Below are positions 44,808-56,311 of a stretch of DNA of 64,000 nucleotides, in pieces. The stretch covers positions 1 to 64,000 of the forward strand of contig JAMYHX010000202.1 of NCBI GenBank assembly GCA_025529335.1, read 5' to 3'. Within the stretch, counting starts at the first letter, position 1, and each line of letters begins with the position of its first letter. The notes beneath the pieces are model-generated. The model ran no database searches, was not told the origin of the DNA, and saw only the letters and a list, made by a program, of their open reading frames with translations. Source of the DNA: Rhizopus sp. PT2906 (Eukaryota; Mucoromycota; Mucoromycetes; Mucorales; Rhizopodaceae). A program made the position numbers and the translations under genes.

Positions 44808-45755
44808 ATGTCATTTTACAAATACCCTTTCCCGAGTTTATTTAAAAGAATTATAAACCAAAAAGCATCACCAGCAAAACATCTTATTGCCTTACGTGAG
44901 TCCAAACAGTATCGTCAGGAAAATCAAGCTGTTGTTGTTCAAGGATTAAAGACGATTAGAGAACTACGAGATCAAGGTATCAAAATCAACTCGCTGATTG
45001 TCACAGCCAAGAAAGAACCAAAGGAAGCAGAAGAAGTCAAGTTTCCAGCAAATAGTGTCTTGGAGAATCCAGACAGTTTTCCAGCCGAAAAGTATTACTT
45101 GACCGATGTTGATTTAACACGAAGAATTTTGGGTACAGCATCTAGACCAGGCAGACATGAGGTCTATGCAGAAGTAGCTCTTTTAAAACACACATTTGAG
45201 CCCCAGGAACGAATGCTGGTGCTTGATAAAGTGAATGATCCTGGCAACTTGGGTACAATTGTAAGAACAGCTAAAGGATTAGGATGGAAATCTGGCATCA
45301 TTACTTCTGGAACTTGTGATCTATACAATGACAAGGCCATTAGAGCATCGAGAGCAATGTCAATCACTTGGCCACATACAATTGTTTCGATCACTGGTTT
45401 ATTAGATTTTTTAAAAAAGCATAACATTACGCCTATTGTAGCCGACATGTTACCTAAAAATGACGATAGTCAAAAAGTGTGGTCACCCGACTATGGCCAC
45501 TCAAACGTAAAGGACGTAGAGCCTGGCTCTGGTATCTGGTTTTGGAACTTTCAGGGTGAACGATTGAACATTCCAGAAAAGGTGGCTTTGGTATTAAGCT
45601 GTGAACACAATGGAGTTGATGAAGCATTAGATCATGTAACGAGAGTATCTATACCTTTAACATCCAATGTAGAATCACTCAATGTTGCCTCAGCGGGAAG
45701 TATTATTATGGCAGAAATGAATAGGCTGCTGAGGCAACGAGTCCGTACGACATAA
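44808..45755 (+). CDS. SpoU/TrmH rRNA 2'-O-methyltransferase
   Basis: An intronless protein of about 315 residues, probably a mitochondrial rRNA ribose methyltransferase like MRM1/MRM3. The N-terminal 25 residues are Lys/Arg/Ser rich and lack acids, fitting a mitochondrial presequence. The substrate-binding domain QENQAVVVQGLKTIRELRDQ follows. The SPOUT fold shows its motifs: 1 NDPGNLGTIVRTAKGLGWKS, 2 VALVLSCEHNGVDE, 3 VSIPLTSNVESLNVASAGSI. The usual Glu of motif 2 (GxE) is kept as CEHNGVD. Start at 44808, since the frame upstream to 44643 is just an open leader with Arg/Lys runs. It is divergent from the P450. Confidence 0.9.
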   Translation: MSFYKYPFPSLFKRIINQKASPAKHLIALRESKQYRQENQAVVVQGLKTIRELRDQGIKINSLIVTAKKEPKEAEEVKFPANSVLENPDSFPAEKYYLTDVDLTRRILGTASRPGRHEVYAEVALLKHTFEPQERMLVLDKVNDPGNLGTIVRTAKGLGWKSGIITSGTCDLYNDKAIRASRAMSITWPHTIVSITGLLDFLKKHNITPIVADMLPKNDDSQKVWSPDYGHSNVKDVEPGSGIWFWNFQGERLNIPEKVALVLSCEHNGVDEALDHVTRVSIPLTSNVESLNVASAGSIIMAEMNRLLRQRVRTT

Positions 45756-45910
45756 ATATATAAAACTAAAAATAGACTTGTCAGCTTTACTAAAAATAAA
45801 ATAAATAACATAGATTGAACATGCCTTGTTCCATTTTCCCTTTCTTTTATTTTTCCTTTTTCCTTTTTCCTCTTCATTATTTACACATAGACACACATAA
45901 ACGCATAGTT

Positions 45911-47122
45911 ATGGGACGTAGAAAGATTAGAATTGAACCGATCAGAGATGATCGTAACAGACAAGTGACTTTTCTCAAGAGAAAGCAAGGTTTGATGAAG
46001 AAGGCATATGAGCTTAGCGTGCTTTGTAACTGTGAAGTTGCTTTGATCATCTTTAATAATCAAAACAATAAGCTTGTTCAATATGCAAGTACTGATATAG
46101 ACAAGGTGTTGATGCGATATACAGAGGTATGTAATAAAGACTATCATGAATCATTATTCACACCTTACAGTTTGATGAACCTTATGAAAGCAAGAATAAT
46201 GACGACGTAAGTTCTGTTTTATCATTTCGGCCATTATTTTCTCATTTTTATATATAGTTTAAAGACAAGGATGATGAAGATGAGGATGATGGTGCCTCTG
46301 TTCATGAGCGTGAAACTAATAAACACATACCAAGTCCTGTTCAGACTGAAGATAGTCTTGAATTATCAAATGATTTAAAAATGTCCCAAAAGCAGGCATC
46401 AAGAAATAGCCCACATGGTGATTTATATACCGTAAATATACACATAAAGAAACCGACAAATAAATATTAACATCTTTTTATATGTAGACCTCTTCCCAAG
46501 CCGCTTCATCTCTTCTTCAGCATTCTTACCCTTCACCTCCACCACCTGTTACTACTCAAATTGATGATCCATACTTTACTTACAGGGCTGATACTCAACA
46601 AGCCCAGTATAGTGAACGGTATAATTTGATAGAAAAACGACCTCATCTTCGAGTACAAATACCAAATGAATCCAAGTCACTTGATCCAACCACGGAAAAG
46701 CAAGCACTACCGGTAAGTGTATAAAAAAGTAAGATATTTATAGTAATTCAAATGGAGACTAACCGAGAGATGATATTTTTTTTTATTAGGCTTTGAACAA
46801 AAATAACAATTCATCTCGATTCGCACAAAACCTTCCTTCTCCTTCGACATTCTATCCTGAATTCTACAAGCAAGGCGAACTACTCAGTCCACTTAATTTT
46901 TCTAATACACCTTCTTCTGCTTATAATACCTTTCAATGGCCAACAAGTGCCAAAGAATACCGACCTTCTCCATTAAGTAATTTTACGTAAGTAACAAGAG
47001 GTGTACATATTAGGCCATGAAACTAATGTCAATTGCTTAGTTTTTCAGAGAAGCGATCACTACCGACATATGATGATTCTTCGTCCAAAAGACAAAAACT
47101 AGACGCACCAACTATTTTGTAG
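45911..47122 (+). CDS. MADS-box factor, MEF2/Rlm1 type
   Basis: A nuclear transcription factor. The MADS box begins at residue 2: GRRKIRIEPIRDDRNRQVTF, then KRKQGLMKKAYELSVLCNCE and VALIIFNNQNNKLVQYASTD. The IKPI-like RIRD pattern and the following MEF2-like helix (IDKVLMRYTEYNEPYESK) point to the MEF2/Rlm1 class and away from SRF. The rest is low-complexity: an acidic stretch DKDDEDEDDGASV, a Pro-rich exon (PSPPPPVTTQ) and the C-terminal KRSLPTYDDSSSKRQKLDAP. Five or six exons with the joins at GT-AG. In yeast Rlm1 answers the cell-wall-integrity MAP kinase; that role is inferred here. Stop at 47120-47122. Confidence 0.93.
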
Positions 47123-47490
47123 GATCTCTTTCATTTGTGTACATTTGCATTTTTCTTTCTTTAATATCATTAAAATTAGTTTTAATATCGATTCTCCCTT
47201 TTCAATTATGAAAGAATACATAATAAGAGAGAGAGAGAGAGAGACAAACAGCGCGCAGCAGATAACAAAAATGATGACCTCGAATCAACCCTTATCATGT
47301 GAAATAAATGGCATTAACCCGGGTTATTTATAAACTTCTTCTACAAAATACAATGCTACTTTAATTGAATTAAACAATGATTTTATAAATCTGTGTGTGC
47401 GTTTGCGTGTGTGTGTGTGTGTGTGTGTATGGGTGTGTGTGCGTGTCTTGGCTGTAAGTGTATATTTATTATAAAATTACCAAAAAATTT
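47123..47490. other. Tail-to-tail spacer with GT microsatellite
   Basis: Between the MADS-factor gene and H2A.Z. It contains a GA run at 47229-47242 and a GT microsatellite at 47406-47428 with imperfect continuation. No gene seen. Confidence 0.5.
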
Positions 47491-47994
47491 TTACATTTTC
47501 TTTCCAGTTTTTGTATTTCCAATAAGAGATTTATGAATATGAGGCAGGACACCACCACCTGCAATAGTAGCCTTTATAAGAGCGTCAAGTTCTTCATCTC
47601 CACGAATGGCCAATTGTAAATGTCTAGGTGTGATTCTCTTTACTTTAAGATCCTTTGTGGCGTTTCCTGCTAATTCAAGTACTTCAGCTGTAAGATATTC
47701 AAGAATAGCTGCTGTATATACTGCGGCTTTAGCTCCAACGCGTGAATGATTATGTCCTTTTGCTTTCAAATAACGGTGAATACGACCTACAGGAAACTAA
47801 TATATAACCTTAGTTTGCAATTGAACACTTGTTGCTTTTTTTTTTTTTTTTTTTTTTACTTGAAGTCCAGAACGAGCAGACTGGGACAAGGTAGGGACTC
47901 TGTCTCTACGGTCACCCTTCTTATTATCAGATACAGTATCAGCCTACTATTGGTTTAGTATTTCTATTTTTCGTGTTCTTTCTTGTTTTACCAT
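47491..47994 (-). CDS. HTZ1: Histone variant H2A.Z
   Basis: The H2A.Z replacement histone placed at promoters by SWR1. Exon 1 is only the ATG (47992-47994), directly followed by GTAAAA; exon 2 reads ADTVSDNKKGDRRDRVPTLS and SARSGLQ; exon 3 FPVGRIHRYLKAKGHNHSRV onward. H2A.Z-specific features are SRVGAKAAVYTAAILEYLTA, LELAGNATKDLKVKRITPRH and GGGVLPHIHKSLIG; conventional H2A has other residues at these places, and the acidic patch is as in H2A.Z. The C terminus GNTKTGKKM is lysine-rich. About 125 residues. It is divergent from the myosin I gene, about 240 bases apart. Confidence 0.95.
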
Positions 47995-48232
47995 TGATTT
48001 TTTCTTTTTCTTTTTTTTTTTTAAAAAAAAGTTGAAAGAGAGAAAGAAAGAGAGGATACGCGAATATCTAATCGGGAGTTTAATAAAAGAAAATTTTCAT
48101 TGGAGGGATTCTATTTGGTTACTAAATAGGGTTGATGATATCATTTTACACTTCTTTCTTTTTTCCTTATTTCTTTACTCATATTTTGTGTGTGTGTATA
48201 CTAGTTTATAGAAAGGAACCAAAGAAAGAAAC

Positions 48233-51200
48233 ATGGCAAAGGTATTAATTAAATGAAAACCACATGACATTATCTTCTCATCTACTTTTTACTATAGAAA
48301 CTACTGGGGAAAAAGACAGGAGAGAAGATAAAGGCTAATCGTCCTGCAAGGGCAGATTGGAAGGAAGGCGTCAAGAAGAAGCAAGTTGGTGTTTCTGATA
48401 TGACCTTGCTTACAAAAATAACAAACGAAGCAATTAATGAAAACTTACAAAAGAGATGGCAAAATGCCGAGATTTATGTAGGTTCTTTTCTCTATATTAC
48501 AACAACCACCACTAACATGATAAATAGACCTATATCGGTCATGTGTTAATCAGTGTAAACCCTTTTAGAGACTTGGGTATCTATACAGACGACGTTTTGA
48601 ATAGCTATAAAGGAAAGAATCTCCTGGAGGTAGATAAAAATACAATCTCGTGCTTAAAATAGTGGACCTGATTATTTACTATATTTAGATGCCCCCTCAT
48701 GTTTTCGCTATTGCTGAATCTGCCTATCACCATATGAATAGCTATAAAGAAAACCAATGTATCATCATTAGGTAAATTATACTAGACTATATCAGAAGCG
48801 ATATCTGATGAAAAAGATACTAGTGGTGAATCAGGTGCGGGAAAAACAGAAGCTGCCAAGAGAATTATGCAATATATCGCCGCTGTCTCCGGAGATGGTC
48901 ATAATTCATCTATTAAAGAAATTAAAGAAATGGTTTTGGCTACAAATCCATTGCTTGAAAGCTTTGGTTGTGCAAAGACATTAAGAAATGATAATTCTAG
49001 TCGTCATGTAAGCTTACCCAAAAAAATAAGAAGTGGATGTCATCAGTAACAAAAGTAGGGTAAATATTTAGAAATCCAATTTAATGCTCAAGGTGAACCA
49101 GTGGGTGCGATCATTACAAACTATTTACTGGAAAAGGTATATGAACATATAAAGAGAACAGATCTAACTTTGATGTAGAACCGTGTTGTTGGTCAAATAG
49201 AGAATGAAAGAAACTTTCATATATTTTATCAGTTAACCAAAGCAGCTCCCTCCGACTATCAACAAACATTTGGTATTCAGGGGCCTGAAAGCTTCCTTTA
49301 CACCAGCAAAAGTAACTGCTTAGATGTTCCTGGCATCGATGATGTTCGGGATTTCCAAGCCACTTTGGTAAATCGATCTTGTACGATACGTAGGAAACGT
49401 AACTAATAGCCTATAGGATGCAATGAGTATCATTGGATTACAAAAAGAAGAACAAGATGAGATATTCAAGATCTTGGCTATCATCCTATGGTTGGGTAAT
49501 GTTGTTTTCGTAGAGGATGATAATGGAAATGCAGCTATCTCAGATATGGATGTGGCAAACTTTATTGCTTATTTGATGGAAGTAGATAGTGAAGCATTGG
49601 CAAAGGCCTTGACGAGCCGTGTCATGGAAACACAAAGAGGAGGTAGAAGAGGAAGTGTATATGAGGTACCATTGAACATTGTACAAGCGACAGCTGTTCG
49701 TGATGCACTCTCCAAAGCCTTATACGAGAGACTGTTCGAATGGATCGTTACTCGTGTCAACGTGTCATTGCAAGCAAGAAGCGCTCATCAGTATACAATT
49801 GGTGTCTTGGATATTTACGGTTTTGAAATTTTTGAAGAAAACAGCTTTGAACAAATGTGTATCAACTACGTCAACGAAAAGTTGCAGCAAATCTTTATTG
49901 AGCTCACATTAAAGGCTGAACAAGAGGAATATGTGCGTGAACAGATTCAGTGGACACCCATCAAGTTCTTCAACAATAAAATTGTGTGTGATCTGATTGA
50001 AGAAAAGCGACCACCAGGAATTTTTGCTGCCCTGAACGATGCCTGTGCAACTGCTCATGCTGATTCTGGTGCAGCCGATAACTCATTTGTTCAACGTCTT
50101 GGCTTTTTGTCATCCAACCCACACTTTGAATCCAGAGGATCCAAGTTCTTAATTCGTCATTATGCTGGTGATGTGCTTTACAATGTGGAAGGAATGACTG
50201 ATAAAAACAAGGATTCACTTTTGAAGGACTTGTTGAACTTGGCTACCGGATCTACGGATCAATTCATCTCACACACTCTCTTCCCCGAGCGCATCGATCC
50301 TAACTCAAAGAAGCGGCCTCCAACAGCAGGTGACAAGATTAAACTTTCATGTAATACCCTGGTCACCAAATTGATGCAATGTCATCCAAGTTATATTCGT
50401 ACGATCAAGCCAAACGACAACCGTAGCTCATCAGAGTATGATGATAAACGAGTTCTTCATCAGATTCAATATCTCGGTCTATGTGAAAATATTCGAGTGA
50501 GAAGAGCTGGTTTTGCGTATAGAACTGTAAGTTGAACTGGTTTCAAAAGATAACACTAACGTTTTCATAAAAAGACCTTTGAAAAGTTTGTGGAGCGATT
50601 TTACTTGTTATGTCCGACAACAGGTTATGCAGGTGAATACATTTGGAATAGAGACGCTAGAAGCGGCTGTTTAGAAATCTTGAAACACAATAATATTCCT
50701 GCTGAAGAGTGGCAGTTGGGTACAACCAAGGTGTTCATTAGACATCCAGAAACTGTATGTAGTGACATGTATATAAAAGAATAGACTCATAACCATGGCT
50801 TTAGATCTTTGCTCTTGAGAACCTTCGTGATAAGTATTGGCACAACATGGCTACACGTATTCAGCGTGCTTGGAGAGCCTATGTACGATACAAGATCGAA
50901 TGTGCAAAGAAGATTCAACGTTTCTGGAGACAGAACAAGTATAATATTGGATATCTTCAAATGAGAGAATACGGTCATCAGATTTTAAGTGGACAGAAAG
51001 AGAGACGTCGATATTCCCTTGTGAGCATGAGACGATTCACTGGAGATTACCTCGATATCCAGTCTGGCTCAGGATTATCCACCATGATCAGAGATGCAAT
51101 TGCTTTCAAGCCAAATGAGCAAGTTGTCTTTAGTATGCGAGGCAGCACGCTTGTACCAAGAGCAATGCGATCAAGTGTTCCCAGCCCTAGAACAATTGTC

Positions 51201-52622
51201 CTTGTAAGTTTAAAAATGATCTACTTTTAGAAGAACAAAAAATAGGACTTACACCACTTTCTTATGTAGACAAATCAAAACTTACATGTCATCATCGCGA
51301 CAAAGAACGGAAAGGTGCTATCTATGGTTGATGAAAAGATCGTGTCCTTAAACGTGATCAATAGCATCAGTGTGTCTACCCTTCAGGACGACTGGGTGAT
51401 TTTACATATTGATTCCTCTCCTGACGGAGATCTTATTCTTCAATGTGCCTTCAAGACAGAACTATTGGCTCATATCTGTCAACAGACAGGAGGACGTGTA
51501 AAGGTATCTGTGCTTGCTCAAATTCCATACAAGAAAAAAGGCGGAAAATCTGTCACAATGAAATTTGTCAAGGACGAGTCTGCTAAAGGAGATGGTGTTT
51601 ACAAGAGTCATGTTGTTAAGATATGCTCTGGTGAACCACCCTCGAGCCGTAAGTATAGAAGGATATATCAATATGTCTTATTGATCCCTCAATCAATAGA
51701 ATCTGCTCCTCCTTGTGCTGTTAAACAAACAACCACAAAGAAAGCAGTCGCTGCATCCAAGAAGATAAATAACACGCCTAGACCAGCTGCACATCATCCT
51801 ATTGCAGCAAATACGAACAGCATTCGCTCTGCACCCCCACCACCTCCTCCTCCTACTGCTTCAGTTGCAGCTCCTACTCCTCCCGCACCTCCAGCACCCC
51901 CTGCTACACCTAGTTTGCCTCAATACAAAGCTATATATCCCTTCAAGTCAGAAGAACAAGGAGAGATTGCGTTTGAAAAGGGTGATCTATTAGAAATAGT
52001 AGAAAAAGATGAAAATGGTAAGCGCTTAAAAAATTACTGACTATAGTAGCTTATCAATTTTGTTCTTAGGTTGGTGGTTAGCTAAAAAGGATGGCATCGA
52101 AGGTTGGGTTCCAAGCAATTATCTCGAAGAATACGTTGCACCTAAAGCCGCCTCTCCTCCCCCACCACCACCAGCAAGACGGGCAGCACCTCTTCCTCCC
52201 AAGGCAATTAATAACAACAACAATACAGTGTCTACACCTGTGCCCACACCAAGCGCAAATGGTGTTCCTGCTTGGAAAGCAGAATTGGAAGCACGTAAAG
52301 CAAACACGCCTGTGCCCGCTACTAGACGCGCACCTCCTGCACCTGGACCAAAACCTGTTGTTCCTGTTAAACCTAGTACTATGAATAAGCCTGTTGTCCC
52401 AGCACGTCCAGGCGGCGTGCCCACTCCCGCACCACGCGCTCCTCCTCGTCCTGGAGCTGCAGGAGCCGCGCCTTCTAGTGCTGCTGCTTCTTTAGCTGAT
52501 GCTGTAAGTTGGTTCATGTACATTAATATACGTTTTATTGATTCTATATTCGATAGCTTCGTGCACGTAGAAATCAAGCAACAGCAAGTCATCATGATGA
52601 AGACGATGATGATGATTGGTAG
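48233..52622 (+). CDS. MYO5: Class I myosin with SH3 and acidic tail
   Basis: An endocytic actin motor like yeast Myo3/Myo5. Exon 1 is Met-Ala-Lys, then KLLGKKTGEKIKANRPARAD. The motor has the P loop SGESGAGKTEAAKR (assembled across an intron), switch II-type LDIYGFEIFEENSFEQMCIN and the loop GGRRGSVYEVPLN with a Ser at the TEDS position, the site activated by PAK/Ste20 kinases that answer Cdc42. One IQ motif (ATRIQRAWRAYVRYK) follows, then a TH1 lipid-binding region, a Pro/Ala-rich TH2, an SH3 domain (YKAIYPFKSEEQGEIAFEKG to WWLAKKDGIEGWVPSNYLEE), more polyproline, and an acidic Arp2/3-binding end DEDDDDDW. About 17 exons. All regions are complete. Confidence 0.95.
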
Positions 52623-52692
52623 ATACAAAACAATAAAATGACTATTTAATTTATTTATGCGTAAAAATTCACTTTACATACTATCTTTGCTG

Positions 52693-53451
52693 TTATCGCG
52701 CCTGTCGCTTTAACTCTTCTATCTCCTTTTTTAGTTCCTGAAGCTCTTTTTCTTTTTGAATAACCTTGTTTGTGGACGTCTTTTATACACAAAATATGAG
52801 AAAAGGATTTTTTTTCTTTTTTTTTCTTACCTTTAAGGCTTTCATGGATTCGCTGTAAATAGTGTTGTAATGATTGAGAACAAATTCAGGGGATAAAATT
52901 GGTGTCAATAGATCGTTGCTTTTCAATAATGTTAAATGTTTATGCTCACACCATGTATGATTTTCTTTATTACCTTGCTGAATAGACAAAGGGAGCATTA
53001 GACATGAAGCGTCTAAATTCCAAGGTGCTTCCACACATGTTTGCAATTTCCAGCGGTAGTTTAGCAGCATGGTTTCTTATGTCCCAGAACGCAAACTCAT
53101 AGGTGTGTGTTGCTTTATCGAGTAATGATGAGGAAATGATAGCCATACATCCATGTTTGATATATTCAGAAAATGACTTCATCCAAAGCTGATCCCTTAC
53201 AGAAAGCTCTACGTCAGTTTGTCTTCTAAACTTGAAATAACCCACACATGTTGAAGGATCGATCTGTTTGATGCAGCTACCATACATATCGTATGGAATA
53301 TCCTTTACAACTTCATATCCATGAATGACTAGATCATATAGTTTGATTAATATGAGCTCTATACTAGATATAAAAGCATATTGTTGAAAACATTACTAAT
53401 AAAGTCTTCTCTATGCTCATAAGCCTGATCTGTATTGTCATCATTAGCCAT
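52693..53451 (-). CDS. Unrecognised protein with C-terminal coiled coil
   Basis: A three- to four-exon gene starting at 53451 (MANDDNTDQAYEHREDFI). The middle is a globular domain with IHGYEVVKDIPYDMYGSCIK, KFRRQTDVELSVRDQLWMKS and AFWDIRNHAAKLPLEIANMC. The last exon forms a charged coiled coil, EKELQELKKEIEELKRQAR, stopping at 52693. I do not recognise the family. It is convergent with myosin I, only about 70 bases between stops, and its upstream side faces a small candidate gene. Frame and intron phases agree throughout, so the gene seems real. Confidence 0.65.
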
Positions 53452-53576
53452 GGTTACTCTTGAAGACAATGTTCCTGAAAGGTATCCTTCCTATATTTAT
53501 ACATATATATATGTGTGTGTATATGTATGTGTATGTGTCAAATAGTCTGTTGGTTGATTAAACAGAGATAATTACA

Positions 53577-53772
53577 ATGTCATTATGTGAATTTGCACAT
53601 TCGTACAGTAATGAGGATAAAAGTGTTCCATTTATGCGAACTGTGTAAGCCATATGAAAGAAGTCTAATTCAACAAAAATAAATTTAAAAGGCCAATAGG
53701 TGCGGAGTCCGTAGACCAAAATCGCCTCCAACCTGTTTAAACAGTCCAGGAGAAGCTGGAAAACCTCCTTAG
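53577..53772 (+). CDS. Possible small two-exon gene
   Basis: ATG at 53577 opens MSLCEFAHSYSNEDKSVPFM; a GTAAGC donor and CCAATAG acceptor (53647-53699) join it in frame to CGVRRPKSPPTCLNSPGEAG and a stop, giving about 46 residues. The frame and splice signals are good but the protein is short and unknown. It may be a chance combination or the 3' end of a longer gene. Confidence 0.25.
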
Positions 53773-55716
53773 GTAAACAAAAAGAACATGAGTATTGTCA
53801 CAGTGAACATTTGACCTATATGAACTTTTGTCAAGACAAAAGAATCAGAGGATGAAAGGAACTATGCCACTGTTGCTTAGGTTCTTGTGAGCTACTCAAT
53901 GTTAATTTAATCAACAATGCGTAATAAGGGCGTGACTGTGTCCATTGGGCATTGATACAGTTCCGATGCTGTGCATATCTTCAATATAGTAACTTAGGTG
54001 ATTTAGAGAAAATATAAATAAAGGTAATAGTAAAAGTCATCCTTAAAAATATATTTATTTATTAAAGATTATGCCAATGTTTTGCAAAGAAAATCTAAAA
54101 GAGAAGAAAAAAAAAAGGTCAGTAACGATGGCAAAAGACTTCTAAGGTTCTGATTGCTGCTGCGACGATATTCTTTAGGCACTCATAAAATCATCAGACC
54201 ATCAAATACCAGAGCAGCTTGCAAAGACCCGCAGTAGCAGACGTACCGTTGGGGTATGCATTAGCTGAGCCTTGTCAATTGTTAGCTAGCTTATGTGCTC
54301 CACTGCGCCAGCCAGGCAGCAGGAAGCATCATTAACAATCTGCCACAGCTGTGATCTCAGATAACTAGCTCCCTGTAAGGATTCCAATCGAATGCCCATA
54401 ACTCTCCTTTTGACTGCCTGAAAGCCCTGCAGTTGAGTGATGAAACGAACGACTGTTGTCAGTCCAGGAGTAAAACCTTATTTATTTAAAACAATAACTT
54501 CACACAACTTAGAAAACGGTATAAAAAGAGAGAAATTTGCCTTTATCCCTTCTTCTCTCTCTTTCTTTTCTCTTTTACTTTTTTTGGTGGCTCTCTTTGG
54601 TTAAGGTAAGTTTTTTTTATAAACTTACTCAGCAAGGCGACGATTGTGTATTCAATGATTTCTATACAATCTCTTTCTATGATGCTCAATACGCGTCCTT
54701 TCAAGAAAATAAAGCTTACACTCACACTTTTGTTTATTTCTAAAGTGTTTCATGACTCTTTGCCCTATCTTTTTTATATTTTTTATATTCATTCAGATTA
54801 TTGCTTGTATTTATACTTAATGAAGTTATTTGCCTCTACTTTTATATAATAAAAAAGACTAAAAAGCAATAAACTCAATGCATCCTTGGGCTTATTTCCT
54901 AGTCTTGGTCATACACACTATTTGTATCACTCTGCCAGATCCCTTTTTTTTTCTTTGATTTTTTGCTAGTAAAAACTAGATAAATACTATGCTGTAGTAG
55001 CTGTTAAACGAAATAGCAGACTTGTATAAAGAAATGAAGCAAGTTATGCATAATCAAAAGAATATTGCCACCAAAAAATGGGAATAGCAAATGATAGACG
55101 CGTTCGGAAGCACGAAAAAAATAATAACTATATTTTGAACAAGTATAGACGTAGACATCAGGAGAAGATCAATGTATATCTTGTGCACCCTCAAATAGGT
55201 CATAGCAGATGAAGCAATGGTCTCTAGATGTCCTAAATATCGCAATACACATTGTTATCTGCGGTTCATCCGTTCTCGTACCTGTCATTATGACGCCTTT
55301 AGATCTATTAATAAGCATCTTGTTTATATACAGTTTATCGCATGGACTTCACAAGTGTCATAGCAGTCCTTGACCTTTCAGAGGCTTATATTGCCTAATG
55401 AAGTAGATGATCACAATGACGGCGTCTTGTTCATCTTCCTTTTCTCGGTATTCGCGTTGTTCTATAAATGTGATGTATTAATCTGCAAGCACAAGCAGCG
55501 CTTGACTGTTGAAAATTGTGAAATGATGGATTCTGTTTATTTCCAGAAATCCATGCTCACTAAACACAAGCACGTTTCATATGTTCTCTCTTACTGAGAT
55601 TTAATTTTATCTCTGTATGATTTCCTTACAACTGAGGATGTAGCAAAGAACTCTTTGTCAAACGCTTCCAGCTTCGCCAGAACAATTGGAGAACAAACCA
55701 GTTGAAAAAGGTTACA
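53773..55716. other. Gene-free stretch
   Basis: No gene supported. A segment at about 54110-54480 is more GC-rich and has several stops in all frames. It holds a 24-base near match (54327-54350, two mismatches) to 15840-15863 in eS6 intron 1. The remainder is AT-rich. Confidence 0.4.
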
Positions 55717-56140
55717 AGACAAGTGGGATCGCATGCTTCGTCAATACAAGCATTACAACATTTTGTCTTTGCCGTTGCCGAGCATTGAAACACAAATAGG
55801 TAGTCTCCAAAACGAAATAGCTGAAATTGAGAGCCTCAAAGCAGGAAGAGTTTGATTGGAACATTGGAACAAAGTGAGAAAGCATCTGGATCTATCAAAT
55901 ATTTGAACAAATCACGAGAATTTCAACGCTATATTCCAGTCCTGTATCATCCTGAGAGCAGTGATCCATGCCTCGATCAATCAAGCAGACAAACCGGCGC
56001 TGAATACATATACCAAGCTGTACTCATCTGATCCACCTTTTGAATTGTCAACAGATGGTCTAAGCGATAGACTGCTTCTATCGATTTCAATTACTGATGG
56101 CTGCTTTATATTCAATAAGAATTTGGTAGTTACATTGTAA
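55717..56140 (+). pseudogene. Coding fossil with two TGA stops
   Basis: One frame runs about 141 codons with only two stops, both TGA: DKWDRMLRQYKHYNILSLPL, PSIETQIGSLQNEIAEIESL, then stop, then EHWNKVRKHLDLSNI, stop, then NHENFNAIFQSCIILRAVIH to ITDGCFIFNKNLVVTL and a TAA at 56138. The coiled-coil-like stretch suggests a structural protein. I do not recognise the family. The paired TGA codons fit decay by C-to-T change. Confidence 0.45.
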
Positions 56141-56311
56141 ATATTCTCATGTGTTATTGAATATCTGCTAACTGAAATTTCGCTATGCACATGAGCTCCT
56201 TTTTTACACGAGGAGTCTCTCTTTCTATTTACGTGTATTCCTATTTTATTAATTCAAATTTGTCTATTATGGCCAACATTTCATATTGTTTCATAACGTC
56301 ATTGTATTTAT

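Noticed and set aside
47406..47428. GT repeat as Z-DNA or regulatory site
   Set aside because: A plain microsatellite in a tail-to-tail spacer; nothing else supports a function.
51462..52628. Antisense alanine/glycine-rich frames over the myosin tail
   Set aside because: They mirror the polyproline region of myosin I.
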